Source of the DNA: Megascapheus bottae
Taxonomy: Eukaryota > Chordata > Mammalia > Rodentia > Geomyidae
Assembly (NCBI GenBank): GCA_024803745.1
Contig: JANJXV010000160.1
Coordinates: 681,001 to 745,000, forward strand
Length of the DNA: 64,000 bases
Reading direction: 5' to 3'
Positions 44,253 to 55,055 of the stretch are shown here, piece after piece. Each line of letters starts with the position of its first letter. The first letter of the stretch is position 1. The translations under genes were made by a program, and so were the position numbers. The notes under the pieces are model-generated. The model saw only the letters and a program-made list of their open reading frames with translations, was not told where the DNA came from and did no database searches.

Positions 44253-44723
44253 GGAAATGGAAAGACTTAGAAAAAAATCATATTAAGTGAAGGAAGCCAG
44301 ACTCAAAGGAACATAGGCTCAATGGTTTCCCTCATTTACAATAATCAGTAGAAACCTTGGGCTCTCCTAGGAGAGGTTCACAATAGAGCAAAACCTAGAT
44401 ACATAAGGCCATACAGTATGATGCTAAATGAAAGGATCTCTAGGATATAGAAACAGAAGCCATATAATGAGTGATTGTTGTCCTTTTGCTGTCCCTTTAT
44501 CTCATATTGTTACAATATTTCACCTTGTTATCTGATATATTTTATATACGCTTAATTGAAATAGGAGAGGGAAGGGGGAAAATCAAGATGTATGGGGAGA
44601 GGGGGAGGGAAATGGGAACCATGACATGAGAAAGGGTATCAATATTTATGAAGTAATGTACCTTCTATCTGATGAATATAATGTAACCCTTCTATTAATT
44701 ACAATAAAAATATATGAAAAAAA
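43811..44723 (+). mobile_element. Lineage-specific L1, 5' truncated, 913 bp
   Basis: It holds the C-terminal part of ORF2 (about 440 bp) and the full 3' UTR ending CTTCTATTAATTACAATAAAAATATATG plus A7. The duplications TTGAGTCATGG at 43800-43810 and 44724-44734 are perfect. It was inserted by target-primed reverse transcription and is incapable of autonomous movement because all of ORF1 and most of ORF2 are absent. Confidence 0.96.
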
Positions 44724-44734
44724 TTGAGTCATGG

Positions 44735-45835
44735 CCAGGCTTCCTCCAGGTCCTTCAGAAGTGAAACTCCAGTTGTTCAGGTCTATCACCTTTCTTGAGT
44801 ACATTTCCCCTCAGTCATTTACTGTGATCCGATACCCCAAGGACCCTTGTTCAGAAATGGCAGGGCGCTGTCACTGCCAACTGCAGGGAGAGCTCCTTCC
44901 TATAGCTGTTACAGGCCCCCTTGTCTCCTTCCTGCATCTGCACTTGGGACCACAAGAGGCAACGTGCACAATGGCAATCTCTTAATAGGATTATATCTTT
45001 TTCTGCACATCCCATCTCTAGGGATTATTGTCATTTGTCTCCTGCAAATGACAATCCAGCTTCTCCGGGCTCCCTGGTTGCTGGGGGAGAAATGTTACCG
45101 CACAGCTTGTGTCGGATGATGTTTTATAATCATAGCAGAAATCCAATATTAATAGAACTGTCTGGGTAAAAAGGTGCGTGCGCTGTTTGTGGAGCCACAC
45201 GGGTATCCCTGATGTCTGGAAACACCCCTCCCCCGCGATTTCTTTACTCTGGCATTTCTCCTGTAGACATAAAATTTTAAATCAAGTTGGACCACAGGCA
45301 CATATGGGACTATTATGAGGACATCCTGCTTACTCTCCCACAGTCCGACAGACACTTTGCACTGCCAACCCTTCATAATGCTCAATGGTGTTTACCATTT
45401 TTCCTAAGATACCCTTCTTTTTAATCCCTGCTTGTCCAAACACATCCTCCTCCGATTGCCTTCCGAGAGCACCTCACTCCGCAATGGTGTTTGACTTCCT
45501 GGTGGCAATGAGTCTCCAACTCCTTTGTGACCATTGCCTGTATTTTTCGCCTGAACCTCTTTTAACCGCTCACAATTATGGGGGCAGGGGGAGTCAAGGT
45601 CCTGGCCCTTGATCTAAACTTCATCCTAACTTAGAAAAGAATGGGGGCTGAGAAGGATGAAAATGTTCCCCTCTCTCTATTAGTCCCCTCAAACACCCCT
45701 CACCCCCAACCACCCAGCTGGGGGGACTATGACACTCCTCCCAAAAGAGTGGCCCACACAGCCACGGTTATAGCAAGAGCTCTTGAGAGTAGTAGTGGGG
45801 CTGGCCCACAGATCTCACACTAAGAGAATGGGGTT
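44735..45835. other. Single-copy sequence, no gene seen
   Basis: About 1.1 kb without SINEs. Frames of 60-90 codons overlap in several phases on both strands (44731-45612), and none has a known domain. Confidence 0.4.
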
Positions 45836-45844
45836 TGTTGTTCT

Positions 45845-45960
45845 GTTTCCCTGAAAAGAAAGAGAGGGTCAGAGAGGTTACTGGTTTGCCCAAGGTCACT
45901 GAAAGGGAAAACCACCATTAGAAATCCTAGCTTGTCTAAACCCAGCAGCATCTCAGGGAT
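45845..45960 (-). repeat. MIR-like ancient SINE
   Basis: AGAGAGGGTCAGAGAGGTTACTGGTTTGCCCAAGGTCACTGAAAG matches the MIR core ('cagagaggttaag...ttgcccaaggtcac') well. Confidence 0.75.
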
Positions 45961-46790
45961 ATGATTCGTACAGAGCCTCTGATGGTGGGTGGAGGGGTCC
46001 GTTACAAAAATCTCTTTTCCAATTTGACACAAGATGTCCAAGAGAAAGCCTTCCTTCACAGAGTTAAAAAAAAATCAATGATGTGAGCCCATCCTGGAGT
46101 CCCAGCTGGGCTTGAGATCTCAGCACTGCCCTTCTTACTCCATGTCTCCTGACCCCAGTGAACAATTTGGAACCAAGTTACAATTTCCTTTTCATTCTCA
46201 TTAAGCAGAATACTCCTCTTTAACAACCCTCCCTAAACCACCCCCCATCTACAACCCTCCCTGAGCTTTGCTTGACTATAAAGCGCTCTATTTCTCTGTG
46301 ATCTTTATGTCCTTAAAAATTACAACATGCTGGCATAGGTATTTAATTATTGAAAGGAGATGTGCCTTGTAAAATATTGTACCTGCAGGTTTGCTCATGC
46401 AAAGTAAGGATGGATTCCACTTGGCCAGACAAAACCTTTGCTATGCTAGAGCTTTGTTCTGGAATAAATCTTGGTTTGTGAAATATGCATCCTATAAGAG
46501 CACTTCTGGGTTCTGCCTAGAACTGGCCAAACTAAAACACCTTTCCCTTTTTTAAATGAAACTAAACCTTGCTTTTACATAATACTGAGCTGACCCCCTC
46601 CTAGGCTGGGAATTTAAAGAACACTTTTAGGGGTAGGGAAAAAAAAACAGATGTCAGATGATCCATCACAGAGTTTCTTTTCCAAGGCTGGAAAGAGCTC
46701 CACCACCACACTAAGGATAAAAGACAACAGATAAACGTCAAAGTTTGAACTCTGCTCAAAGACATACAAAAGCTTAGGTTGCAGGGAAAG
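45960..46790. other. Single-copy sequence, no gene seen
   Basis: No recognised repeat in 0.8 kb. 46280-46500 is AT-balanced, repeat-free and might be a conserved non-coding element. Confidence 0.4.
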
Positions 46791-46794
46791 CTCT

Positions 46795-46990
46795 CTGTGC
46801 TGTCCAATATGATAGACATGCTGGTACCATCCAATATTATTGGTTTTGACTTCTAATCCATGGATTTGACTTCAGATGTGTCTGGAATATCCAAAGCAGT
46901 GGAATTTCAATTTTACATCATAATGTAATCCATTTAGATTTAGTTGCATGGAGCATCATGTAATTCAGGCTTATCCTATTGGACAGTGAA
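46795..46990. mobile_element. hAT-like non-autonomous DNA transposon remnant
   Basis: GTGCTGTCCAATA at 46797-46809 and TATTGGACAGTG at 46977-46988 are near-perfect inverted repeats. They match the terminal type CAG...GCTGTCCAATA known from old mammalian hAT elements (recalled). There is no transposase sequence inside the 196-bp unit, and no clean 8-bp duplication is seen. Confidence 0.6.
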
Positions 46991-47139
46991 TGCAATTACT
47001 GATCAATATTCCTAAAGAACATAGAAGTAAACATGCTCAAAAATATTTGCCAGTGGAATCTGGTAATTTAGAAGAAGGATGAAAGAGCATGATTGAATCA
47101 GATTTGTCCTGGGGAATTCAAGGTTGGTTTAGCAGAAGA

Positions 47140-47305
47140 AGGAAGGGAAGGGAAGGGGAAGGGAGGGGAGGGAAGGGGAGGGGGAGAGAGAGGAGAGGGG
47201 AGGGGGAGGGAAGGGGAGGGGAGGGGAAGGAAGAGGAGAAAGAAAGAAAAAATAAAAAAAGAAAGAGGGAAGGAGGGAGGGAGGGGAAAGGAAAGGAAAG
47301 GAAAT
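47140..47305. repeat. Purine tract (GGGAAGGGGAGG)n
   Basis: 165 bp of G/A only on plus, with an A-rich centre (47240-47265). The 77- and 102-codon Gly/Arg/Lys frames over it are artefacts. Confidence 0.95.
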
Positions 47306-47319
47306 CAATGTCAGCGATT

Positions 47320-47600
47320 TAGTGGCACAAATTCATGGAATCCCAGTACTCACAAAGAGGAAGCAGGAGGATCACAAATTCAAGGTCAGACTGGGATATA
47401 GACCGAGAACCTGGCTCAAAGAAAAAAAATCAGGTATGGTAGCGCATACATGTAATCCCAGCTGTGTAGGAGGATTCAAATTAAAACCCTATCTGAAAAA
47501 TAATCAACCCCAAAAGAGGGCTGGGGGCATTGCTTAAGCAGAAGAGTGCTTGCTGAGTAGACATGAGGCCCTGAGTTCAAATTCCAGCAAAAAAGGAGAG
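47320..47600 (+). repeat. Old B1-like pair with ID-like tail
   Basis: The first B1-like unit is ATTCATGGAATCCCAGTACTCACAAAGAGGAAGCAGGAGGATC. The second is GGTAGCGCATACATGTAATCCCAGCTGTGTAGGAGG. Then comes an ID-like unit GGGCTGGGGGCATTGCTTAAGC...GAGTTCAAATTCCAGC plus A6. This is more ancestral in form than types A and B. Confidence 0.7.
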
Positions 47601-48958
47601 AGAATACTTACCTGACTTGAAAAGTAACCTCATATGTGGTAAGAGTTCTATTAATACTAATTAGAATCAGCTCTATTAACCTTAGCTCATGAATATATTG
47701 CTATACTATGTCATTAATGTTATTAATATATCATTCATAGTATATTAATAGGAATACACTCATACTAACTTATTCCTGTTAAATACTGTTTAGGATTTCA
47801 CTGTTCCCTTTTCTTAGGCTGTGAGTGTTACACCTCCCTGAGATTTTTTTTTTGTGCAACAAGAGGCTCCCCTGACACTGAGCCTCATGTGTTCTGAGAG
47901 TCCGGGGATCCCCAGATCTGGGCCCCCCGCCATGCCCCACATGGGCTGGCTTCTCCAACACATGCAGCTGCTCTGTTGGCTGACCCAATCCAGGCCAGTG
48001 ACTCTGCTTCTCTCCTGCTTGCCTCAGCAGTTTTGCTTCCCAGCCGTCCACACTCCCAATGGCTCCAATACGTCCAAAGATGAGCACTTCCAAACCCTGA
48101 ATTATTTACATCTGAGAGGCTCCATGGGTCCTTTCTCCCTCCAATTCTGCCAGCCCCTCCCCCCTTCCAATGAATCATAGCAAATTTGAATCTTGGCCAT
48201 ACACACACAAAGTGAAGTTTTGTTTTTTACTTAGAAGGTTCCTCTGGTACACCCAGGAGAAAAAGGGCAGAAAAAGATGGAGGTGGACAGTGGCTTGCAA
48301 AGGAAAAGGGAAAGAAAAGCAAACAACAACAATAACAATAAAGCAACTCTTGCTGAATCAGTAACTAGCAGTAATAGATTTTTTTAAAAAATTCACTTCC
48401 AGGCTCAGTTGGGGAAAACAAGATACATTTCCTTGCAATAATTTAAAGAGTGGAATGTTTCATTCCCAGAGAAACTACAGCTGTTTTGACCTATTCCTGG
48501 CTTTAGGTTGGACTATTATTTGCATTCTCTGAATTATTATTGTTGTTATTTCTTTTCCTTTCTTAACATGGTAGCATTTAGGAATGGAGCCAAGTTATAG
48601 CCTGATTAAAGTCTTTCACTCTGAATTAAAGGTTTTGAATCCAGCCTTAGGCTTCAGCCTCAGATTTTTGTTGCTGTAGCTGCTGTTTTCCATCCACACC
48701 TCCCCATCTCCAGGGGAGAAGAATAGAACTAGAAATCAGTCCGCTGCAGGCACACCCCTCTGAGGTTACACCAATTGGCTCCAAGGAGGGTGCCACTGCT
48801 GTTTTGGATGTTATAAGGCCACTGTGGCTGCAACCAGGCCAGTAAGGGGACAAAGGACATCTCCCTGAGGGAAAGGCCAAGGGAAGAGAAGGACCCTTCC
48901 CAAGCATTCTCATGTTCTAGAAAAGTCACTCTCCTTGCAATTCCTTTTTTCATCTCAA
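47600..48958. other. Single-copy sequence, no gene seen; candidate regulatory block inside
   Basis: 47830-48200 is GC-richer and open in overlapping frames on both strands (104-108 codons), without domains. 48420-48560 holds the paired TEAD-like motif and octamer described in findings. Confidence 0.4.
48452..48466. promoter_or_regulatory. Inverted pair of TEAD-like (GGAATG) sites
   Basis: GGAATG-TTT-CATTCC is a perfect inverted repeat of the known TEAD/M-CAT half-site with a 3-base spacer. An octamer ATTTGCAT follows at 48518-48525. Function is inferred from motifs alone. Confidence 0.3.
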
Positions 48959-48959
48959 G

Positions 48960-49190
48960 AGTTCTGATAACTCACACCTGTAATCTCAGCTACTCAGAAG
49001 TCTAAGATCTAAGGATGGCGGTTCAAAGCCAGTCCTGGCAGAAAAGTCCCTGAGACTCTTACCTCCAATAAACTATCAAAAAGCCAGAAGTTAGGGGTGT
49101 GGCAAGTGGTAGAGCACCAGCCATGCAGCTGGGGATAGCAGGCAGGAATATGAGTGTGAGGCCTTGAGTTCAAGCACCGGTAGTGACAAG
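48960..49190 (+). repeat. Type B SINE, diverged
   Basis: GTTCTGATAACTCACACCTGTAATCTCAGCTACTCAG..., linker GAGACTCTTACCTCCAATAAACTATC, ID-like tail AGTGGTAGAGCACCAGCC ... GAGTTCAAGCACC. Confidence 0.85.
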
Positions 49191-49435
49191 TTCATTCATC
49201 AATTCACTTCAGTCACCTGTAACATGAGATCATAAGAGCACCTAGGTCAAAGTGTTGGGTCTGAGATATTTACAGATGCACTGATCAGTAATCAATCAAT
49301 GCTGGCTGGTGTGTACTGCTCCTCTTTAAGGTGCTTTCTCTACCTGATCATCTAGCATGTCATCTTCCCATGTCTGCCAAGATCGCACTTGCCGATAATG
49401 GAAAAAGCACAAACCATACACGTGTGTGCGTACAG

Positions 49436-49439
49436 GCTT

Positions 49440-49489
<50 letters not shown>
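49436..49489. repeat. (CA)24 microsatellite
   Basis: Pure CA over about 50 bp. Confidence 0.98.
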
Positions 49490-49490
<1 letters not shown>

Positions 49491-49509
49491 ACTTGTCTGT
49501 CGAAATAGG

Positions 49510-49715
49510 CTCTTTTCTGCCCAGGAGGGCCTTAGACTGCCATCTTCCCAATCATTGCCTGCTGAGCAGCAGAAATTATAGATGTCAGCCACCAAGGCCT
49601 GGCTGATAGAAAGATCTCTCTAGAAGACAGCTCAGTGGGCCCTTGGACCATAATCCTCCTCTGTCTATGCTTCAACATGGAGCTGGGATTTCAGGTGTGC
49701 ACTACTGTTGGTTTG
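49510..49715 (-). repeat. Old B1-like fragments, minus strand
   Basis: TTTTCTGCCCAGGAGGGCCTTAGACTGCC...GAAATTATAGATGTCAGCCACCAAGGCC and, further on, GGAGCTGGGATTTCAGGTGTGCACTACTG are antisense B1-type ends. Heavily diverged. Confidence 0.45.
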
Positions 49716-49875
49716 TTGGTTGAAATGGGGATAGGGGGAAACTCGAGCCCTGTGCAATGTCAGAGCCCACGTCCCATGTCTGTTACTTGCCTGTTGAAGG
49801 GAGGGAGGGAAAGCGGGCAATCTATCCCTACTGGGTGAAGGCTGAGAGAAGAGAAGGGGGGAGGTAAGATGGTAA

Positions 49876-50065
49876 GGGCTGGGAGTTTGGCCTAGTGGTA
49901 GAGTGCTTGCCTGGCATGCACAAAGACCTGGGTTCGATTCCTCAGTACCACATACACAGAAACGGTGCTGTGGCTCAAGTGGTAGAGCACTAGCCTTGAG
50001 AAAGCCCAAGGACAGCGCTCAGGCCCTGAGTTCAAGCCTCATGCCTCCGGACTGGCAAAAAAAAA
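49876..50065 (+). repeat. Type A dimeric ID-like SINE
   Basis: Perfect box A TGGCCTAGTGG (49888-49898) and box B GGTTCGATTCC (49931-49941). It lacks the AAAGCCGGAAGTGG linker found in other copies and ends CCGGACTGGC plus A9. Only a 5-base flanking repeat (GGTAA) is visible. Confidence 0.92.
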
Positions 50066-50089
50066 TTTTTTTTTTAAAAAAAGGTAATC

Positions 50090-50700
50090 AATGCCCTTTT
50101 TGGCCACAGGCTGCTGGGTACCAGGCCATGGAGAAAAAGACAGAAGAATGTGAAAGAGCAGAAGGAGAAATGAAGCAGTCATGGACCCCGCTGCCAGGAA
50201 AGCCTGCACTGTTCTGGCTGCTGCCAGTGCCAACAGGAATGGCAGGCAGCCTGGAGCTCTTGACAGAGGATGGGGAGGAAAGCCAGGAGCGAGAGTCAGC
50301 CAGAGGGAGATGCTGGAGGGGCTTCCCCAACTGAGCAGGTGCCTGGGGAAGGAAGACCCTACCCAAGAACAGCCTTGGGAGCCACAAACAATCCCCCTCC
50401 CTAACCTGTGCCCTGGACCTCCTACTCTCCCAGATCTCAAAGCAGCTAGCCCCAGCTCTCCTTCAGCCAGGCCAGCTGCCCGGCAGGCAAGCAGATGGTG
50501 ACATCTTCACTAGAGCCAAAATTACCTTTCCAGGAAAATGTCTCAACCTTCTCTGGAGGACACAGAAAGGAGCGTGCACCATGGAGAATTTCAAACTTTC
50601 TCAAGAAGCTACAGCTTCTTAAAAGTATTTGAGTGAAACAAAAATGTATTTTGACTATAGATTGTTCAGTGCCTCCGATTTAAAAAGAAAAGAAAGGTTG
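50090..50700. other. GC-richer single-copy sequence, no gene seen
   Basis: 50100-50500 is open in four overlapping frames on both strands (99-143 codons), the longest of which starts inside the SINE. No domain or splice boundary decides between them. Confidence 0.4.
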
Positions 50701-50702
50701 TT

Positions 50703-50892
50703 GAAAGTTGCCTATAATCTCAACCACCTGGGAGGCAGAGGTAGGAAGATGACAGTTCAAGGCTGAACTGGGAGAAAATACAAGACCTATCTGAAAACCA
50801 AACTAAAAGCCAAGGGACTGGGAACAGGGCTCAAGTAATAGAGCACCTACCTAGAAAGCACAAGGCCCTGAATTTAATCCCAGTACAAAAAA
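50703..50892 (+). repeat. Old B1 + ID composite SINE
   Basis: B1-like CCTATAATCTCAACCACCTGGGAGGCAGAGGTAGGAAGATG, then an ID-like unit GGGACTGGGAACAGGGCTCAAGTAATAGAGCACC...GAATTTAATCCCAGTAC, then (AAT)n. Confidence 0.72.
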
Positions 50893-50895
50893 ATA

Positions 50896-50937
<42 letters not shown>
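50893..50937. repeat. (AAT)n microsatellite from SINE tail
   Basis: About 45 bp of TAA/AAT, at the end of one SINE and the start of the next. Confidence 0.95.
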
Positions 50938-50938
<1 letters not shown>

Positions 50939-51195
50939 CAGGTGCTGGTGGCTCATACCTGCATTCCTAGCTACTCAAGAAGCTGAGATCTGAGGATCAA
51001 GGTTCAAAGCCAGTAGGGGCAGAAAAGTCTATGAAACTCTTATCTCCAATTAACCACCTAAAAACCAGAAGTGGCACTGTGGCTCAGAATGGCAGTGTGC
51101 TAGCCTGAAAAGAAAAAGAGCTCAAGGACAGTGCCCAGGACCAGACTTCAAGTCCCATGACCAACAGAAAATTAATTAACTAACTAACTAACTAA
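50938..51195 (+). repeat. Type B SINE with (TAAC)n tail
   Basis: CAGGTGCTGGTGGCTCATACCTGCATTCC to CAAGTCCCATGACC, complete. The tail is AATTAATTAAC(TAAC)n to 51195. Confidence 0.9.
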
Positions 51196-51199
51196 CAGT

Positions 51200-51915
51200 C
51201 AGGTAGTTTCCAGAACTTTAGCTCCTTACTCCCCAACCCTGTCATCCCTTGTGAGCAGCTAGTCATGGACTAAAAATCACTGAATTAAACTATTCTATCT
51301 GTCTCTGTCTCATCCCCTCCCTCTCAAATCTCAACATCTGGCTCCCAGATGTATGCTTACCACTGCACTTACTGCTTGCATAACAGACAGGTTCCATTAT
51401 CAATGCTAATCTGTTTACCTAATTCTAGAACTCTGAGGGGCTGTGCTGGGAAATATTGCACGCTCCATTCCACATCAAGTAGGGACATGTTCGGTGAGTG
51501 ATTAGCAATGTCTGCATGGAAACAGGAAGCTGGATGCATGGGTCCAGTACTCACACAGAGGGCCGCATCTTCATCACTCTGCTTCTGGACAATGTTTGAC
51601 TCTAAAAAGCTCCCTTCTGACTGGAGAAAACATTTATGCTGACTATGAGACACAAATGAATGATTGAAGGCCTCCAGAGGAAAGGATTTTGAAGCAAACA
51701 AGGAATTTCTCTAGCATCTCTATCCTCAAAACTCATATGACTCCCCTGTTAGACTTCATGTCTGCATGTACTGTTGTCAAAACTACTTTTTCCTACTTCA
51801 CAAGAATGAGAAGATGGGTCCCCTGGACCTCGTCACTCCTAAACTGGCCCCATCCTGTCCACTGCAGATAAGCATCAACTTGCAAATCCTAGCCTGATAG
51901 AACTATCCTAAGATG
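51200..51915. other. Single-copy sequence, no gene seen
   Basis: No recognised repeat; the 110-codon minus frame (51369-51701) shows no family signature. Confidence 0.4.
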
Positions 51916-51917
51916 TG

Positions 51918-52035
51918 TAGACCTCACTGGTCAGGGACTCAAATCTCAGCTGACCAAGTGGATGGCCTTGGGGGGGAAAATTATTTGCCCTTGCCAGCCT
52001 CAGTTTCCTCCTATGCATGAGAAAAAGGAAAGAAT
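51918..52035 (+). repeat. MIR-like ancient SINE
   Basis: GGACTCAAATCTCAGCTGACC...TGGATGGCCTTGG...TTATTTGCCCTTGCCAGCCTCAGTTTCCTCC follows the MIR sense order. Confidence 0.65.
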
Positions 52036-52039
52036 TCGG

Positions 52040-52690
52040 AGCTCATGTAAGAATTAAGGAAATTACAGTTGTTCTGCTCCTAAAATCTACAGGATATTTA
52101 AGATACACTGCTTTCTTTTCCCCTCTTTTCATACCCTCAAGGCTATTTCAAGCTTTCTCCACAGGCAGTGAGTAAGGCATCAGAAATGTCTCTGTGCTGA
52201 ATTAACGTAGCTGAGAAATGAGAAACCCCTCCCTGTGCCCCCAACTTGAGCCCTCCTCCTCTCTGTTTAGATTCAACTCAAAATAGCTGAACTTAGATGG
52301 AACCAGTTGGGGTCTGTCTTTGTATCTGGAGGCTTAAAAAAAAAAGATTCAAACCTTAAGCCCAACAGCTGCAGGTTAGTCAAGGACCTGATTCTGCCTG
52401 GTTAATTAACTTTAACCTCCAACCCAAGTCACTGTACATTTGTGCAGCTGACTCCTTTGATGCTAAAAGAATAAGCTTTTATCCAATGATTTATAATTTT
52501 TTAAAAGAAACTGTTTTAAGTAGCATAGGTGTATAGTTGTGTTTTTTTAATTAAATAGAACCAAAGCATTTCAAATGAAGAACTGTTCCTCAAAATACTA
52601 GTCTTACAAATCTTGCCAGAAATGCATTTATTAAAAGTAGGCTTCTCAATGTAGTTTAGGTACATTTAATAAATGTAAGTGTACATATAA
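52040..52690. other. Single-copy sequence, no gene seen
   Basis: AT-rich, no recognised repeat. Confidence 0.4.
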
Positions 52691-52701
52691 AAGCAGATAA
52701 C

Positions 52702-52914
52702 GGGGCTGGGAGTGTGGCCTAGTAGTAGAGTGCTTATCTAGCATGTACAACGCTCTGGGTTCAATCCCTTGGTACCATATACACAGAGAAAACAGAAAGT
52801 GGTGGTGCTGTGACTCAAGGGGTAGAGTGCTAGCCTTGAGAAAGCCCAAGGACAATGCCCAGGCCCTGAGTTGAAGCCCCAGGACTGGCAAAACAAAACA
52901 AAACAAAACAAACA
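52702..52914 (+). repeat. Type A dimeric ID-like SINE with (AAAAC)n tail
   Basis: Box A TGGCCTAGTAG and box B GGTTCAATCCC are near-consensus, and the end is CCAGGACTGGC. The tail is (AAAAC)5-6. The flanking repeats AGCAGATAA / AACAGATAA suggest the insertion site. Confidence 0.9.
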
Positions 52915-52984
52915 AAAAACAGATAAAAAAGAGATACGTAGATAGAGACTCATACTCAGACAAATGTGTGTTTGGCGGAGTGGT

Positions 52985-53145
52985 TACTGGGTCTTGAACT
53001 CAGAGCCTAGGCTCTGTCCTGCAACTTCTTCCTCTCCAGACTGAGGCTCTGTCCCTCAGCTTCCTCCTCTCCAGCTGAGCCTAGGCTCTACTTCTGGATT
53101 TTTGGTGGATCTGAGCCTTACAGGCATGAGATGTCAGTCTCATAC
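52985..53145 (-). repeat. Degraded composite SINE, minus strand, with a 35-bp tandem duplication
   Basis: It opens GGGTCTTGAACTCAGAGCC. AGGCTCTGTCC...CTCTCCAG occurs twice in tandem (53009-53043 and 53044-53077). It ends GAGCCTTACAGGCATGAGATG. Confidence 0.65.
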
Positions 53146-53808
53146 AAGCATGTTACATATGGATCTCTTTATAATAGATCCTAAAATTTACTTCATTCTG
53201 GTATACCTACATCTATGCTTTCAATGGCTCCATTGTTAAAAGAAATTACCATTATTCCAATATTTAGGCGGGCCATCATTTCCCCCTCATTTTCCACTAA
53301 CAGACAAATAGGAGATATTTTATATTTCCCATGATGATGTTGGAGCAACAGGCCTGCACATGAGTCTCTGTGTAAAGATTTCTTTTTTTTTTACACTTCA
53401 TATTTAGAGTGTAGAATGGTTTCTAAAAGCCTACGCACTCAGAATTCAGTTAGCATTTAAGAACGTAAAACATACTTGCATAGGCAGCTCCGGGAGCTCC
53501 CACTGCAAAGGGTACATGTTGCCTGATTCCAAAAGAACTACTTACTTCCACAGCCATATACAATGTAATCCCAGCACTTGGGAGGTGGGGGAAGGAAGAC
53601 CACTGGACAGTAAGAGACTTGTGGAGAAGAGCTAGGAGGCCCCAGCTGCACAAACCAAAGCCAGACAAGATTTTCCAACAGCCATCAAGCCCCCAGACAC
53701 AGGATCAAGGCTAGCTACCAGGTCAAGGGCTTGCTACCAACCCTATCTATTGTTGGCTACATGTGAACCCATCCAACAATGGGGATTCCTATCTCAAGAA
53801 TGCACAGA
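53145..53808. other. Single-copy sequence with a B1-like scrap
   Basis: 53562-53600 (CAATGTAATCCCAGCACTTGGGAGGTGGGG) is a short B1-type remnant. Nothing else is recognised. Confidence 0.45.
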
Positions 53809-53810
53809 CA

Positions 53811-54000
53811 GCTGGGTGCTGCTGGCTCATGCCAATAATCCTACTCAGGAGGCTGAGATCTGAGCATCATGGTTCAAAGCCAGCCTAGACGCTATATCCA
53901 ATGAATCACCAGAAAACCGGAAGTAGCACTGTGGTGCAGAGTCATAGAGTACTAATCAGGCCCTGAGTTCAAGCCCCACATTCAACCAAAAAAAAAAAAA
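53811..54000 (+). repeat. Type B SINE
   Basis: GCTGGGTGCTGCTGGCTCATGCC to TGAGTTCAAGCCCCACATTC plus A13. It is internally shortened in the linker and ID-like part. The flanking ACAGACA repeats are weak. Confidence 0.88.
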
Positions 54001-54712
54001 GGTACAGACATGTCCCTGCCAGTGCTGTTTTGGGTTTTTTTTTCAGTGGATCTGGGATAATACCAGGTGTATCTTGGGCATTCTGTACCTCTCCACCATC
54101 TTTCCCCCATAATTCTCTCCTGGTTTAAAGCTTCCAAACAGAAGCTTTAACAGCTCAAAGGGACTACCGTACTGTATGTGTGAGAAATCAACACTCCAGG
54201 CCTTCAAGGAGAACAGAGGAGGCATTCGGGCTAGCACAGGGAAGAATTCTGTACAGTCACCATCCAGAATAGCAGCAGCCCAGATGGGCGCATATCAAAT
54301 GTTCCTCGTGCACACGATTCGGTCACCTCCCTTCTTCACCGAGCCAAATATCCATAATTTAAAAGCTGTAAAGCCTGAGCTTTCCCTGTGGGCTCTCTAG
54401 CCCCCCCTTCCTGGGGTGGGGGAAAGGGTCAACACTTTCTTGGTAGTTATAGATGCCATCTGAATACTGCTGGGTTGCTTAACATCTCTGCAGACAACCA
54501 TGCACTCTCTGGGTCCTTAAGAACAAGTGATACAGGGCTGAGCTCCTGGAAGGGATGGGTGAACCGGGGTGTGTGGGTACCAGGAAGGGGAAGGGACAGA
54601 GGCTGTGTAATGGACAAGGTCAGACTGGGCAGGATACATACAGGAATGCAATGTGAGTGCATGAGGGGCGAGGATGGGAGCGTCATTGCTTTCCACGCTG
54701 CCACAATGAAAT
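54001..54712. other. Single-copy sequence, no gene seen
   Basis: The 151-codon plus frame 54388-54843 is open only because it runs through the (CT)n array; the part upstream has no domain. Confidence 0.4.
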
Positions 54713-54713
54713 C

Positions 54714-54781
<68 letters not shown>
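54714..54781. repeat. (CT)33 microsatellite
   Basis: 68 bp of uninterrupted CT. It is a perfect mirror repeat able to form H-DNA in principle. Confidence 0.98.
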
Positions 54782-54789
<8 letters not shown>

Positions 54790-55055
54790 CTTAACTGTTT
54801 TATGACTCAGCTAGGCATCCCAACTTTTCTTGGCCTGCTTTAGGGTAACACATTTGCCAAATGTTCTGGCCTCAACAAACAGCACTCAAGGAATTCTTCC
54901 CCGTCATCCAGAGCAAAGAGGAAATGTCAGCCTTCGGTTCAGTAAGTTCTCTCCACGTAAGCAACACTGCCCTGCACTAGGTGTTCGGATTCTACTGAAT
55001 TCTTTAATTATATCTTCCTTTGGGATCTAAAAAAAAATGCATTTCAGGATTTTTG

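Noticed and set aside
49903..50334. 143-codon plus frame
   Set aside because: Its first third is type A SINE and tail. The rest overlaps several other open frames in GC-richer DNA.
54388..54843. 151-codon plus frame ending in a Ser/Leu repeat
   Set aside because: Kept open by the (CT)33 array. The preceding part has no recognisable feature and neighbouring frames are open too.
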